64,000 bases of DNA, from NCBI GenBank assembly GCA_029907345.1, contig JARYMB010000001.1, positions 1-64,000 on the forward strand. Direction: 5' to 3'. Source of the stretch: Methanolinea sp. (lineage in GTDB: Archaea > Halobacteriota > Methanomicrobia > Methanomicrobiales > Methanospirillaceae). The notes under the pieces were generated by a model. The model ran no database searches, was not told where the DNA came from, and saw only the letters and a list, made by a program, of their open reading frames with translations. Position numbers and translations under genes: made by a program. Each line of letters opens with the position of its first letter. Position 1 is the stretch's first letter. This document shows positions 50,159-58,581 of the stretch, in pieces.

Positions 50159-51539
50159 CCCTGATCCGCCACCCGGCGTCTTCCACCCAGGAATCGGGGA
50201 GGCCGCGGGCTTTCTGCCATTCCTTCAGCCTGGCATCCCATTTCTCCCAGAGGGACGGGTAGCGGGACATGACATGGCGGATGACGGCAAGGTCGCTCGA
50301 AGGACACATGAAACACCCAATCCTGTCGACTCCCTGCTCGTAGAGACGGTTATACGGCGCTTTCTCCCGGAAAAGGTACAGCCAGACGTGCAGGGCCGTC
50401 CAGTGGTGGATGGGCGCCGCGGAGACCTGGGCCGGGATGTGCGGGTTCCTCCACACGCGGTGGCTAGCCATCCTCCGGGACGATTCGAACTGCCGCTGGC
50501 CGATGAAGGAGAGGCACTCGCCCCATGTCTGCCTGATGACCCTGTCGACAGGCGCAAGTTTTGCTGCCCGGCAACACCACCGGAAGTCACGTGCAGGCGG
50601 CCCCCTGGTCGAAAAAGCATCCCAGAACGCCTCGCTGCCCCGGGCCATAATAACGGGAAGGCCATAGTGATCTGCCACCTCCCGGACGTTGTCGTATGTC
50701 TCGGGGAACTCAAGACCCGTGTCTGCAAAGAGGAGAGGTACCCTGCCAAGAGCTTTCGTAACGAGGACCAGTGTCACGAGGCTGTCCTTTCCACCCGAAT
50801 AGGAGACGTTTGGGGAGAAATCCTCATGACCCTGCCTGACATTTCGTATGAAACTGATTGCCTCTTCCTCGCGTTCATCAAGGGGCCCCGCATTTGCAGC
50901 CACGGCATCCTCCCAGGTTGCCTTCCCCGGAACGCAGACGGATGCAAATGTCCGCCGGGTCCTCACGACGAGTCCCCGTTCCATCGATTCTGCAACGCAT
51001 GCGTCCACACGTGCCCGCCCGACGGCAATGCACTCTCTTTTTTCATCGAGGACAAAGACCTCGTCGCCCTTCCTGACCGAGGGCTCGATCGCAACGAGGC
51101 CCGGGGCAAGCAGGCTCGCCGACCGGTCCCTGATCGCCGCTGCTGCCCCGTCGTCAGCGACCACCCACTTTTTGGCCGGGGCGGAAAGCCCGAAAGATTC
51201 CTTCCGCGGGATCGCCTCCCATCGCCCTTCCTCCGGGATGTAGCGAATCGCCCCGGCCACCCCGCCTCCCACGATCACCTCTTCCATGCGGTCTTTGTCC
51301 GGGACCTTGTTGAGGAGGGCAAGGTGCCCGTCCGGGACGAGGGGAGACCCGAAATGGTCGGAGTAGACCCTGTTCACGAGCTCCACGTCAGCAGGGAATG
51401 CCGGTCGCGGATCCCCGGGTGGCGTGAGCATGACCTTCCGTGTCACTCCTCCGCACCGCGAGCACACGCGGGAGAGCACGGGCGTGTGGCACGTGTCGCA
51501 CCACCAGAGCATTCCCCGGAACGAGAGAGGCGACGGCAT
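50127..51539 (-). CDS. PAPS-reductase-like protein with zinc ribbon and PUA-like domain
   Basis: 470 aa. Order: N-terminal zinc ribbon (C-x2-C-H-T and C-S-R-C-G-G, about 14-32), a PUA-like segment (about 130-210, SLLAPGLVAIEPSVRKGDEV), then a PP-loop ATPase core with SGGKDS and a C-terminal cysteine-rich part (DRIGCFMCPSS). Such proteins are common in methanogens, where annotation as sulfate reduction enzyme is doubtful. The PUA and ribbon suggest RNA, such as tRNA thiolation. Substrate is unknown. A TATA-like box lies at 51570-51577. Confidence 0.78.
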   Translation of the reverse strand: MPSPLSFRGMLWWCDTCHTPVLSRVCSRCGGVTRKVMLTPPGDPRPAFPADVELVNRVYSDHFGSPLVPDGHLALLNKVPDKDRMEEVIVGGGVAGAIRYIPEEGRWEAIPRKESFGLSAPAKKWVVADDGAAAAIRDRSASLLAPGLVAIEPSVRKGDEVFVLDEKRECIAVGRARVDACVAESMERGLVVRTRRTFASVCVPGKATWEDAVAANAGPLDEREEEAISFIRNVRQGHEDFSPNVSYSGGKDSLVTLVLVTKALGRVPLLFADTGLEFPETYDNVREVADHYGLPVIMARGSEAFWDAFSTRGPPARDFRWCCRAAKLAPVDRVIRQTWGECLSFIGQRQFESSRRMASHRVWRNPHIPAQVSAAPIHHWTALHVWLYLFREKAPYNRLYEQGVDRIGCFMCPSSDLAVIRHVMSRYPSLWEKWDARLKEWQKARGLPDSWVEDAGWRIRGVAGEEDYNC

Positions 51540-51883
51540 CGCACCTTAGACGTGTGCCGATCTTTCCATAAATATCCACGGGTAAGCTGCGTCTCCTTCC
51601 GGAACGATGCAGGGAAAAGGCCCGTTCCGATAACCTGTCATAACCTGTCGGAAAGGACCCCATCTCCTGCCGGGAAAAGCAGAAAAGTCACAACATTCGC
51701 CGGAAGAGCAATTCTTTCCGGCATCTTCATTATCAATCATGATGTATTTTTCCCGCGAAAGAATGGCGGGGGCCCCGGATGTATCCGGAAGAGACAGGGC
51801 CCCTCTCTCAAAGACTCCTCCGTGATTCCCATGTCGAACAAGTCAACGATTGGACCAAAACAGCATCGGTGCGGAGGGCCCGG
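51540..51883. other. Divergent intergenic region before the mbh operon
   Basis: 344 bp. It holds a TATA-like ATATTTAT for the minus-strand gene (51570-51577), two 10-bp direct repeats at 51630-51649, an imperfect inverted repeat around CCGGAAGAG...TTCTTTCCGG near 51702-51726, and AT-rich sequence (TTATCAATCATGATGTATTT, 51730-51749) that may serve mbhA. An open frame upstream of mbhA (from 51779) does not look coding. Confidence 0.55.
51630..51649 (+). promoter_or_regulatory. Tandem 10-bp repeat upstream of mbhA
   Basis: ATAACCTGTC occurs twice without gap, one helical turn apart, about 235 bp before the mbhA start. It could be an operator for the hydrogenase operon or for the divergent gene. 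No regulator is known to me for this sequence. Confidence 0.4.
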
Positions 51884-52411
51884 ATGATTGCCTACCTTGT
51901 CACCTTCATCATGGCCCTCCTCCTCTACCTCGTCTTTTCAGCCGGGAGCGGGACGCTCTGGCTGTGGTCGCCCTCTGAACTTCTGGCAGGATTCCTCCTC
52001 TCCCTCCTCACGGCAGCAGTCGCAGGAAAGGTTCTCTGCCGGGGAAAGGACTACCGGATGGCAAACCCTGTCCGCCTGCTCATCCTGCCTGTCTACATTA
52101 TCGGGCCTTTTTTTATCGAGGTGACACGGGCCAACCTCGACGTGGCGTACAGGGTCATCACGGGAAAGATCCGGCCGGGCATCATCAGGGTGCCGTCCGG
52201 CATGAAGACGGACTTCGGTGCCTTTCTCCTGGCCAATTCCATCACCCTCACCCCCGGGACGATAACGGTTGACATCAGCGAGGAGACAAACGACCTCTTC
52301 GTCCATAACATCAACGTGCCCGCGGGCTGGGAGACACGCGACACGGTGGAAGCGCGGGAGTTGTTCGGGCTTGCAAACATCCCGGCATGGATCCGGAGGA
52401 TTGCAGAATGA
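51884..52411 (+). CDS. mbhA: Mbh hydrogenase antiporter subunit, MrpE-like
   Basis: 175 aa, MrpE family. Two or three N-terminal membrane helices and a cytoplasmic beta domain (GIIRVPSGMKTDFGAFLLAN; SITLTPGTITVDISEETNDL; VHNINVPAG). ATG at 51884 with GGAGGG ribosome site at 51873-51878 is preferred over the frame opening at 51779, because it places the membrane helix at the N-terminus as in other MrpE proteins. First gene of a 14-gene operon. Confidence 0.86.
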   Translation: MIAYLVTFIMALLLYLVFSAGSGTLWLWSPSELLAGFLLSLLTAAVAGKVLCRGKDYRMANPVRLLILPVYIIGPFFIEVTRANLDVAYRVITGKIRPGIIRVPSGMKTDFGAFLLANSITLTPGTITVDISEETNDLFVHNINVPAGWETRDTVEARELFGLANIPAWIRRIAE

Positions 52412-52665
52412 CTGCTCCGTTCGATATTGCTGTCTTCATCCTGCTCGTGCTCGTCTGCCTCGCCCTCGTCCGGCTCGTCCTCGGGCCGACCATCGCCGAC
52501 CGTGCCGTTGCCGTCGATACCGTCAATACCCTCGTTGTTGCCGCCCTCATCCTTCTCGGCGTGGTCTACCGGCAGGTCATCTTCATCGACGTTGCGATCG
52601 TGTATGCACTCCTCTCCTTCGTGAGCACGCTCTATGTTGCAAAATACATCGGGGGTGAATTATGA
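52408..52665 (+). CDS. mbhB: Mbh antiporter subunit, MrpF-like
   Basis: 85 aa with three membrane helices (FILLVLVCLALVRLVLGP; TVNTLVVAALILLGVV; VAIVYALLSFVSTLYVA). The P-T-x-A-D-R segment after helix 1 (GPTIADRAVAVDTV) is typical of MrpF. The start overlaps the mbhA stop by 4 bp (ATGA). Confidence 0.9.
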   Translation: MTAPFDIAVFILLVLVCLALVRLVLGPTIADRAVAVDTVNTLVVAALILLGVVYRQVIFIDVAIVYALLSFVSTLYVAKYIGGEL

Positions 52666-53018
52666 TCGCCGAAGTCCTGGCCGTTGCCTGCCTTGTCATC
52701 GGCACTGCCTTCAACTGCCTCGGGATCATCGGCCTCCTCCGTTTCCCCGACGTTTACACGAGGATGCACGCAACGACGAAGATGACGACGTTCGGATCGG
52801 TCTTCACGGCGCTTTCCGTCATCATCTACGGTGCCGGCCAGTTCCTCGGCACGGGCGACGGGCAGTATATCACCCTCTCCCTGCACACCGTTCTCGCAGC
52901 ACTCGCCCTCGCGGTCACGAACGCCATCGGGTCCCATGCCATCGCACGCGGTGCACACAGGTCCGGGATCAGGCCGGCACAGGCAGTGGTCGACCGGCTC
53001 GGGGAGGTGCCCCCATGA
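52662..53018 (+). CDS. mbhC: Mbh antiporter subunit, MrpG-like
   Basis: 118 aa with three membrane helices. GLLRFPDVYTRMHATTK between helices 1 and 2 is the signature of MrpG. It belongs to the sodium/proton antiporter half of the complex. Overlaps both neighbours by 4 bp. Confidence 0.92.
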   Translation: MIAEVLAVACLVIGTAFNCLGIIGLLRFPDVYTRMHATTKMTTFGSVFTALSVIIYGAGQFLGTGDGQYITLSLHTVLAALALAVTNAIGSHAIARGAHRSGIRPAQAVVDRLGEVPP

Positions 53019-53269
53019 TCGGGTTACTCATCCAGGTCGCAGTCATCGGCGGGCTGATTGCCTCTGCCATCCTGGTCTTTTTTTTCAGGGACCTGCTTGC
53101 AGCTGCGCTTGCCGCCGGGTTCTTCTCGTTCCTCGTCTCCCTCGAGTTCTATATCCTCCAGGCCCCCGACGTCGCGATCTCGCAGGCAGCGATCGGTGCG
53201 GGACTGACGACGGCGATCTTTATCATCGCGATCCGGGCCACCACCCGGTTCGAGGGGGAGACTCCATGA
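53015..53269 (+). CDS. mbhD: Mbh antiporter subunit, MbhD (DUF4040)
   Basis: 84 aa, three helices with the conserved segment EFYILQAPDVAISQAAIGAGLTTAIFI, related to the C-terminal part of MrpA. The start at 53015 (MIGLLIQVAVIGG) overlaps mbhC by 4 bp; a longer frame from 52634 is a shadow of mbhC. Confidence 0.9.
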   Translation: MIGLLIQVAVIGGLIASAILVFFFRDLLAAALAAGFFSFLVSLEFYILQAPDVAISQAAIGAGLTTAIFIIAIRATTRFEGETP

Positions 53270-53550
53270 AAAAGGTCCTCGTTGCCGCAATATTCCTCGT
53301 CTGGGCAGCGGGTCTGTGTATACTACCCCTCCTCCTCTCGTTCGGGAACCCTGCTGCAACAGACATGGATACCTATTTCCTCAGGAACGGCCAGGCGGCT
53401 GCCGCCGCAAACAACATCGTCACGTCGGTCGTGTTCGACTTCAGGGGGTTCGATACCCTCGGCGAGTCCGTGGTGCTCTTTACGGCCGTGACCGGCGTGG
53501 CACTCATGTTCCGGGCAAGGAAGGAGGGTGAGGAGCATGAGGATGAGTAA
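53266..53550 (+). CDS. mbhE: Mbh antiporter subunit, MbhE
   Basis: 94 aa with two membrane helices. The loop NNIVTSVVFDFRGFDTLGES is typical of MbhE/MrpA C-terminal parts and carries the acidic residues near the membrane interface. Overlaps mbhD by 4 bp and mbhF by 14 bp. Confidence 0.9.
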   Translation: MKKVLVAAIFLVWAAGLCILPLLLSFGNPAATDMDTYFLRNGQAAAAANNIVTSVVFDFRGFDTLGESVVLFTAVTGVALMFRARKEGEEHEDE

Positions 53551-54004
53551 GATCGTGCGGACCGGGGCATGCATCCTCTACCCCCTCATCATCATCTTCG
53601 GGCTCTACGTGGTCGTTCACGGTCACCTGACACCGGGAGGGGGTTTCCAGGGCGGGGCAGTCATCGCGACCGCTGCAGCCCTCGTCCTCGTCGCCTTCTC
53701 GCACCGGGAGGTCGCCGGGATGGTCAGGAAGGCAGTCTTCTCGGCACAGGAATCTCTCGGGCTCCTCCTGTTCATTGGTGCCGGGATACTGGGGCTGCTG
53801 GCAGGGGCGCCGTTCTTTGCCAACATCCTTGCCAACAGCGGTCTCCTCTTCGGGCTGACGGTCCCCCCGGGCCCGAACCCGGGCGAGCTGAACACCGCGG
53901 GCGTCATCCCACTCATGAACATCGCTGTCGGGGTGGAGGTCTGGGGCGGCCTTGCGATCATCCTCATGTACCTGTTCTCCGCGACCGGAGGTGAGGGGAC
54001 GTGA
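53537..54004 (+). CDS. mbhF: Mbh antiporter subunit, MrpB-like
   Basis: 155 aa with four membrane helices and the MrpB signature GHLTPGGGFQGGAVIATA. Residues VPPGPNPGELNTAGVIPLMNIAVGVEV match the second conserved stretch. The start is ATG at 53537 or 53543; a GGAGG site at 53523 supports 53537. Confidence 0.9.
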   Translation: MRMSKIVRTGACILYPLIIIFGLYVVVHGHLTPGGGFQGGAVIATAAALVLVAFSHREVAGMVRKAVFSAQESLGLLLFIGAGILGLLAGAPFFANILANSGLLFGLTVPPGPNPGELNTAGVIPLMNIAVGVEVWGGLAIILMYLFSATGGEGT

Positions 54005-54354
54005 CCATGGTGTTTTTCAATCTCCCGTACGTGGCCGTTGTCGTGCTCACCCTCATCGGGCTTGCCACAATCGTCCTCAAACGTAACCTCATCAAGATAT
54101 TTCTCGGCATTACAATCCTCGAATCTGCAGTCAACCTCTTCCTCGTCTCGCTCGGGTACCGGGAGGGCGGCATCGCCCCCATCTACACCAACGCACCGGA
54201 GGGGCTGATGGTTCTTCCCACGCCCCAGGCCCTGACGCTGACGTCGATCGTTATCGGGGTTGCCACAACGGCCCTCCTGCTCTCGTTTGCCATCATCATC
54301 TGGAAGAAATACGGGAGCATCGAGATCGGGTTCCTCCGGAGGCTGAAAGAATGA
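54001..54354 (+). CDS. mbhG: Mbh antiporter subunit, MrpC-like
   Basis: 117 aa, three membrane helices, NuoK-like. Conserved segments: LKRNLIKIFLGITILESAVNLFLVS and ALTLTSIVIGVATTALLLSFAI with the buried Glu in the second helix. GTG at 54001 overlaps the mbhF stop (GTGA); ATG at 54007 is the alternative. Confidence 0.92.
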   Translation: MTMVFFNLPYVAVVVLTLIGLATIVLKRNLIKIFLGITILESAVNLFLVSLGYREGGIAPIYTNAPEGLMVLPTPQALTLTSIVIGVATTALLLSFAIIIWKKYGSIEIGFLRRLKE

Positions 54355-55928
54355 TTCCCCCGTTTGTTGTTGATAACTCGCCCGCCCTCATGGTCATCGT
54401 GCCGTTTGTCGCGGCGTTCATCGCGCCGTTTGCGGGCAGGGCTGCACCCGCCGTCCGGGCGCTGGTCGTCGGGGGAGCGATGGCGATCACGTCCGCGATC
54501 ACCCTCATCCTCGCGTCCGACGTGTACGCGCACGGCACGCGGCTCTACGTGTTCGGGGCACAGGCGGCGACACTTGCAGTACCCCCGGACTCGGGCGGCA
54601 TTCCCGTCCGGATCATGTTCACCGTGGACCCGATGAGCGCCCTCATGCTCGTTATCACCGCCATATCAGCGTTTGCAGTCGTCCTCTACTCGCTGACGAG
54701 CGAGAGGCACCACTCGGGCCTCGGCAGTTACTACACGCTCTTCCTCCTGATGGTTACCGGGATCCTCGGGATGGTCTCGACAGGCGACATCTTCAACTTC
54801 TTCGTCTTCCTCGAGATCCTTTCCATTGCGTCCGCGGGCCTGATTGCATTCCGCATCGACGGGGGTGTCGCCGTGGAAGCGGCCATCAAGTACTTCGTCC
54901 TGAGCACCATCGGTGCACTCGCCATCCTCTTTGCAATCGGCATCTACTACGGGGAGTACAACGCCCTGAACATGGCCCTCATCGCCCAGAGGATTCAGTT
55001 TACACTCCTCGACCAGCTCGCCCTCGTCCTGATCATCGCTGCCCTTGCCATGAAGTGCGGGGCTGTCCCCATGCACTTCTGGACTCCCGATGCCTATTCG
55101 ATGGCGCCATCGTCGATCACGGCCCTCCTTGTCGTTGCAAGCCAGGCAAGCCTTTACGGGCTATTCCGGACAGTGTTTTCCCTCTATAACATCACCCTGA
55201 ACGCCGCCTGCGTCGGCTGGCTGATCATCATCCTCGGTGTCCTCTCGATGGTTGTGGGAGTGACGATGGCGATCCCCCAGAAGAACGTGAAACGCCTGAT
55301 GGCCTACCACGCCATCTCGCAGACGGGATACATGCTCCTCGGCGTGGGAGTCGGGCTTGCAGTGCTCGGTAACCAGCCGCTCCTGGATGCCTTCGGGTAC
55401 ATGGCCATGGAGGGAGGGATCTTCCACATCATCAACCATGCCATGTACAAGGGGCTGCTGTTCCTGACCGCCGGGGCCATTTTCTTCCGTATCGGGACCT
55501 ATGACCTGAACAGGATGGGGGGTCTTGGGCATTCCATGAAATGGACAATGGTCTTTTTCATCATCGGGGCGCTCGCGATTGCCGGGATCCCCCCCTTTAA
55601 CGGGTTTGCTTCGAAACTCATGATATACGAGTCCGTGTTTGCTTTCAATCCCGTCCTCTCCGTGATTGCCATGGTGGTGAGTATCCTGACCCTTGCATCG
55701 TTCGTCAAGGTGTTCCACTCGATCTTCATGGGTCCCGTCCTGCCCGAGTACAGGGACGTCAGGGAAGTCCCGGGCCCGATGCTCGCCGGGATGGGAATCC
55801 TCGCCCTTGTGGTCATCGTGTTCGGCCTCTTCCCCTCCGTCGTGGTGGAGACCCTCGTTGCCCCGGCAGCGCATGCTCTTGCGGACCAGGGGATGTACAT
55901 CGCCGCCGTCATCGGCGGGGGAGCGTGA
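54351..55928 (+). CDS. mbhH: Mbh large antiporter subunit, MrpD/NuoN-like
   Basis: 525 aa with about 14 membrane helices; the ion-translocating subunit. Conserved proton_antipo_M segments are seen: FNFFVFLEILSIASAGLI, AIKYFVLSTIGALAILF, MKCGAVPMHFWTPDAYSMAP, FHIINHAMYKGLLFLTAGAI and GIPPFNGFASKLMIYESVF. The Glu in FLEIL and the Lys in MKCGAVPMH are the usual charged residues of the half-channels. Overlaps mbhG by 4 bp and ends 4 bp before mbhI. Confidence 0.95.
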   Translation: MIPPFVVDNSPALMVIVPFVAAFIAPFAGRAAPAVRALVVGGAMAITSAITLILASDVYAHGTRLYVFGAQAATLAVPPDSGGIPVRIMFTVDPMSALMLVITAISAFAVVLYSLTSERHHSGLGSYYTLFLLMVTGILGMVSTGDIFNFFVFLEILSIASAGLIAFRIDGGVAVEAAIKYFVLSTIGALAILFAIGIYYGEYNALNMALIAQRIQFTLLDQLALVLIIAALAMKCGAVPMHFWTPDAYSMAPSSITALLVVASQASLYGLFRTVFSLYNITLNAACVGWLIIILGVLSMVVGVTMAIPQKNVKRLMAYHAISQTGYMLLGVGVGLAVLGNQPLLDAFGYMAMEGGIFHIINHAMYKGLLFLTAGAIFFRIGTYDLNRMGGLGHSMKWTMVFFIIGALAIAGIPPFNGFASKLMIYESVFAFNPVLSVIAMVVSILTLASFVKVFHSIFMGPVLPEYRDVREVPGPMLAGMGILALVVIVFGLFPSVVVETLVAPAAHALADQGMYIAAVIGGGA

Positions 55929-55932
55929 GACG

Positions 55933-56280
55933 ATGGACCTGCTCCTTACCCTCGATACAGGCGCCGGCTTCTGGAACCCGGTCTTCTGGGTTCTCGGAGC
56001 CGCCGTCGCCGGAGTCATCGCCCTCCTCCTCTATTCCCTCGGTGAAAAGGGCTACAAGAAGGGGACCGCACAGGAAGCCCCCTTCCTGTCCGGGAACCCG
56101 GAACCGGAGAAGGGACTCGTCCACGTCCGCTCCGGGAATCTCTACTGGGGATTCCTGGATGCAATGGAGGGGTACTACCGGCGGCTTGTCCCCCTCCACA
56201 CCGGGGATCTCCATGACTACGTCCTCTGGTACATGGGGATGACCGCCCTGTTCCTCGTCGTGGTGGTGGTCTTCCGATGA
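55933..56280 (+). CDS. mbhI: Mbh subunit MbhI
   Basis: 115 aa. An N-terminal membrane helix (NPVFWVLGAAVAGVIALLLY) and a C-terminal one (YMGMTALFLVVVVVF) flank a soluble loop with QEAPFLSGNPEPEKGLVHVRSGNLYWGF, the pattern of MbhI, which in the Pyrococcus complex joins the antiporter and hydrogenase halves. The position between the MrpD-like gene and the small subunit is canonical. Overlaps mbhJ by 4 bp. Confidence 0.88.
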   Translation: MDLLLTLDTGAGFWNPVFWVLGAAVAGVIALLLYSLGEKGYKKGTAQEAPFLSGNPEPEKGLVHVRSGNLYWGFLDAMEGYYRRLVPLHTGDLHDYVLWYMGMTALFLVVVVVFR

Positions 56281-56711
56281 AGCTGAATGCGCTGTTCAAC
56301 CGGTCGCTCTGGGTCTACCACTTCAACTCCGGGTCCTGCAACGGGTGCGAGATCGAGATCGTTGCCACCCTCACGCCCCGGTACGACCCCGAGCGGTTCG
56401 GGATAAAACTCGTCGGCAGCCCGCGGCATGCAGACGTCATGCTCGTGACCGGCCCTGTCGTCCACAGGATGAAAGACCGGCTTCTCCGTGTCTACCAGCA
56501 GATACCCGACCCGAAACTCGTGATGTGCATCGGGGCCTGCGGGATCTCCGGAGGTGTCTTCTATGACTCGTACAACCTGGATGGTCCCGTGGACGAGGTC
56601 ATCCCTGTCGATGTGTACGTTCCGGGCTGCCCGCCGCGGCCCGAAGCGATCATCCACGGCGTCGTGAAGGCCCTCGAAAAACTGGAACGGCTCCAGGGGG
56701 TGAAGGCATGA
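56277..56711 (+). CDS. mbhJ: Mbh hydrogenase small subunit, NuoB-like
   Basis: 144 aa. Four cysteines for the proximal 4Fe-4S cluster are present: C21 and C24 (SGSCNGCEIE), C88 (CIGACGISGG) and C118 (YVPGCPPRPE). It passes electrons from MbhN to the NiFe site in MbhL. Overlaps both neighbours by 4 bp. Confidence 0.95.
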   Translation: MKLNALFNRSLWVYHFNSGSCNGCEIEIVATLTPRYDPERFGIKLVGSPRHADVMLVTGPVVHRMKDRLLRVYQQIPDPKLVMCIGACGISGGVFYDSYNLDGPVDEVIPVDVYVPGCPPRPEAIIHGVVKALEKLERLQGVKA

Positions 56712-57355
56712 ACGAAGGACCGCTTACCCCGGAAGAGGTCATGGCGCACCTGACCGCGCGCCTTTCAGGGGGCATCAGGGACACGTCCATCAGGAAGTGG
56801 GAGCAGGGCAGGAAACGGGTGCCGCACTATACCCTCTGGATAGACCTCGAGCGCGACTCTCTCAAGCCTGCAATCAGGGCCCTGATGGAGATCCAGTTCC
56901 CCCACCTCTCGGTGATCGCCGGGGCGGACCTCGGCGATGCGATCCGCCTCCTCTACATCTTCTCCGTCCAGTACGGGAGTCCGAAGAGCGAGTACATGGT
57001 CACCTTCGCCATCGCGCTGCCCAAGTCCGACTTAACGGTCCCGACCATCTCGGACCTCATACCGGGAGCCGTTTTTTCGGAGAGGGAGAAACAGGAATTC
57101 TTCGGCATACGGGTGACGGGCATCCCCGACGGCAGGGGCCTCTTCCTGCCCGAGGACTTCCCCGAAGGAGTCTTCCCGTGGCGGAAGGACGAAACGGGCG
57201 TCCCGGAGGGAATGGTAAAAGCCCTCTGGGAATCGAAGAGGCCGAGGGAAAGGCCCGCTCCGCCGGTGAAAGAGAAGGGGCCCGGGCCGGAAGGGGGAGA
57301 TGCACCTTCTGCGCCCGCACCCGCCGGGAGATCGGCAAAGGAGGAAGAAAAATGA
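56708..57355 (+). CDS. mbhK: Mbh subunit MbhK, NuoC-like
   Basis: 215 aa. The NuoC-type core (about 1-170) has LYIFSVQYGSPKSEYMVTFAIALP and SEREKQEFFGIRVTGIPDGRGLFLPEDFP, which packs against the large subunit. The last 40 residues are an additional low-complexity tail rich in P, A, G, E and K that I would not expect in the family; it may be disordered. Overlaps mbhL by 4 bp. Confidence 0.92.
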   Translation: MNEGPLTPEEVMAHLTARLSGGIRDTSIRKWEQGRKRVPHYTLWIDLERDSLKPAIRALMEIQFPHLSVIAGADLGDAIRLLYIFSVQYGSPKSEYMVTFAIALPKSDLTVPTISDLIPGAVFSEREKQEFFGIRVTGIPDGRGLFLPEDFPEGVFPWRKDETGVPEGMVKALWESKRPRERPAPPVKEKGPGPEGGDAPSAPAPAGRSAKEEEK

Positions 57356-58581
57356 GTGGCGAGTCGAAGAAGGCACCGTACCGGGTACCGATAGGTCCGA
57401 ACCACCCTGCCCTCAAGGAGCCCGTGATGTTCACCTTCGAGATGGAGGGAGAGGTCGTCAGGGACGTCGACTTTGCCCCCGGTCAGGCCCACCGGGGGAT
57501 CGAGTGGATGGGGATGCGGCGCAACCCGGTCCAGATCGTCCATCTCACCGACAGGATATGCGGGATATGCGGGGTCGTCCACTCGCTCTCCTTCTCCCTT
57601 GCCGTCGAACAGATCGCCGGCATCGAGGTCCCGGAGAGGGCGGACTACATCCGGACAATCGTGCACGAGTTCGAGCGCATCCAGTCCCATCTCCTCTGGG
57701 CAGGCGTTGCAGCCCATGAGCTCGGGTTCGACTCGCTCCTTTACCTCACCTGGAGGGTCAGGGAGGAGGCCATGGACGTGATCGAGAACCTGACAGGAAA
57801 CCGCGTCAACTATGGTATCGTGCAGGTCGGGGGAGTCCGCAGGGATATCGTGCCGGAACAGCACGCAATCATCGAGAAGTGCCTTGCCACCTACGAGGGG
57901 CTGCTTGATACCCTCCTCTCCTTCTTCCTGGATGACAGGACCATCCGGATGCGGTGCCGCGACGTCGGTGTCCTCTCCCGCAAAGACGCAGTCGAACTCT
58001 GCACCGTGGGCCCGACGGCGCGGGCATCGGGAGTGAACGTTGACCTCCGCCAGGACTACCCGTACGCAGCCTACGGTGACCTGGACGTCAAAGCCGTCCT
58101 GCCCGACCGGTACCTGGGCGAGACCCACGGCGATGTCTACGACAGGATCGTCGTGCGGCTGCTCGAGGTCGGCCAGTCCTGCCAGATCATCCGGCAGTGC
58201 CTCTCGGAGATGCCGGCAGGGCCGATTACGGCCGAGGAGAAGCTGGTCAAGCTCCTTGCGACGTGCAAAAAGGCGACGGGGGAGGGTATCGGGAGGGTCG
58301 AGGCGCCCCGGGGCGAGTGCCTCCACTACGTCCGGATGGAGGGGAAGGACTCGCCCGCCTCGTGGAAGGTCAAGGCATCGTCCTACTCGAACCTGATGTC
58401 CTGGATACCCATGCTCCGCGGGTCGCAGATTGCCGACATCCCGATCATCGTGGCGTCCATCGACCCGTGCCTCTCCTGCACCGACAGGGTTGCCATCGTC
58501 CAGGACAACAGGAGGTCCATTCTTACCAAGGATGACCTCCACCGTCTCTCCGCGGAAAAGACGAGGAGGTTGCAGGGATGA
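57352..58581 (+). CDS. mbhL: Mbh NiFe-hydrogenase large subunit
   Basis: 409 aa, the catalytic subunit evolving or oxidising H2. Both NiFe cysteine pairs are intact: C70/C73 (DRICGICG) and C373/C376 (DPCLSCTDR). This separates it from Mbs/Mbx-type complexes and complex I, which lack the full set. 33 residues follow the last motif. The start at 57352 overlaps the mbhK stop; the much longer frame opening at 56797 is a shadow of mbhK. Confidence 0.96.
   Translation: MSGESKKAPYRVPIGPNHPALKEPVMFTFEMEGEVVRDVDFAPGQAHRGIEWMGMRRNPVQIVHLTDRICGICGVVHSLSFSLAVEQIAGIEVPERADYIRTIVHEFERIQSHLLWAGVAAHELGFDSLLYLTWRVREEAMDVIENLTGNRVNYGIVQVGGVRRDIVPEQHAIIEKCLATYEGLLDTLLSFFLDDRTIRMRCRDVGVLSRKDAVELCTVGPTARASGVNVDLRQDYPYAAYGDLDVKAVLPDRYLGETHGDVYDRIVVRLLEVGQSCQIIRQCLSEMPAGPITAEEKLVKLLATCKKATGEGIGRVEAPRGECLHYVRMEGKDSPASWKVKASSYSNLMSWIPMLRGSQIADIPIIVASIDPCLSCTDRVAIVQDNRRSILTKDDLHRLSAEKTRRLQG

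Noticed and set aside
56797-57351. Open frame extending MbhL upstream by 185 residues
   Set aside because: The added part is an alternative frame of mbhK with Arg/Pro/His-rich sequence, and the true MbhL start overlaps the mbhK stop exactly.
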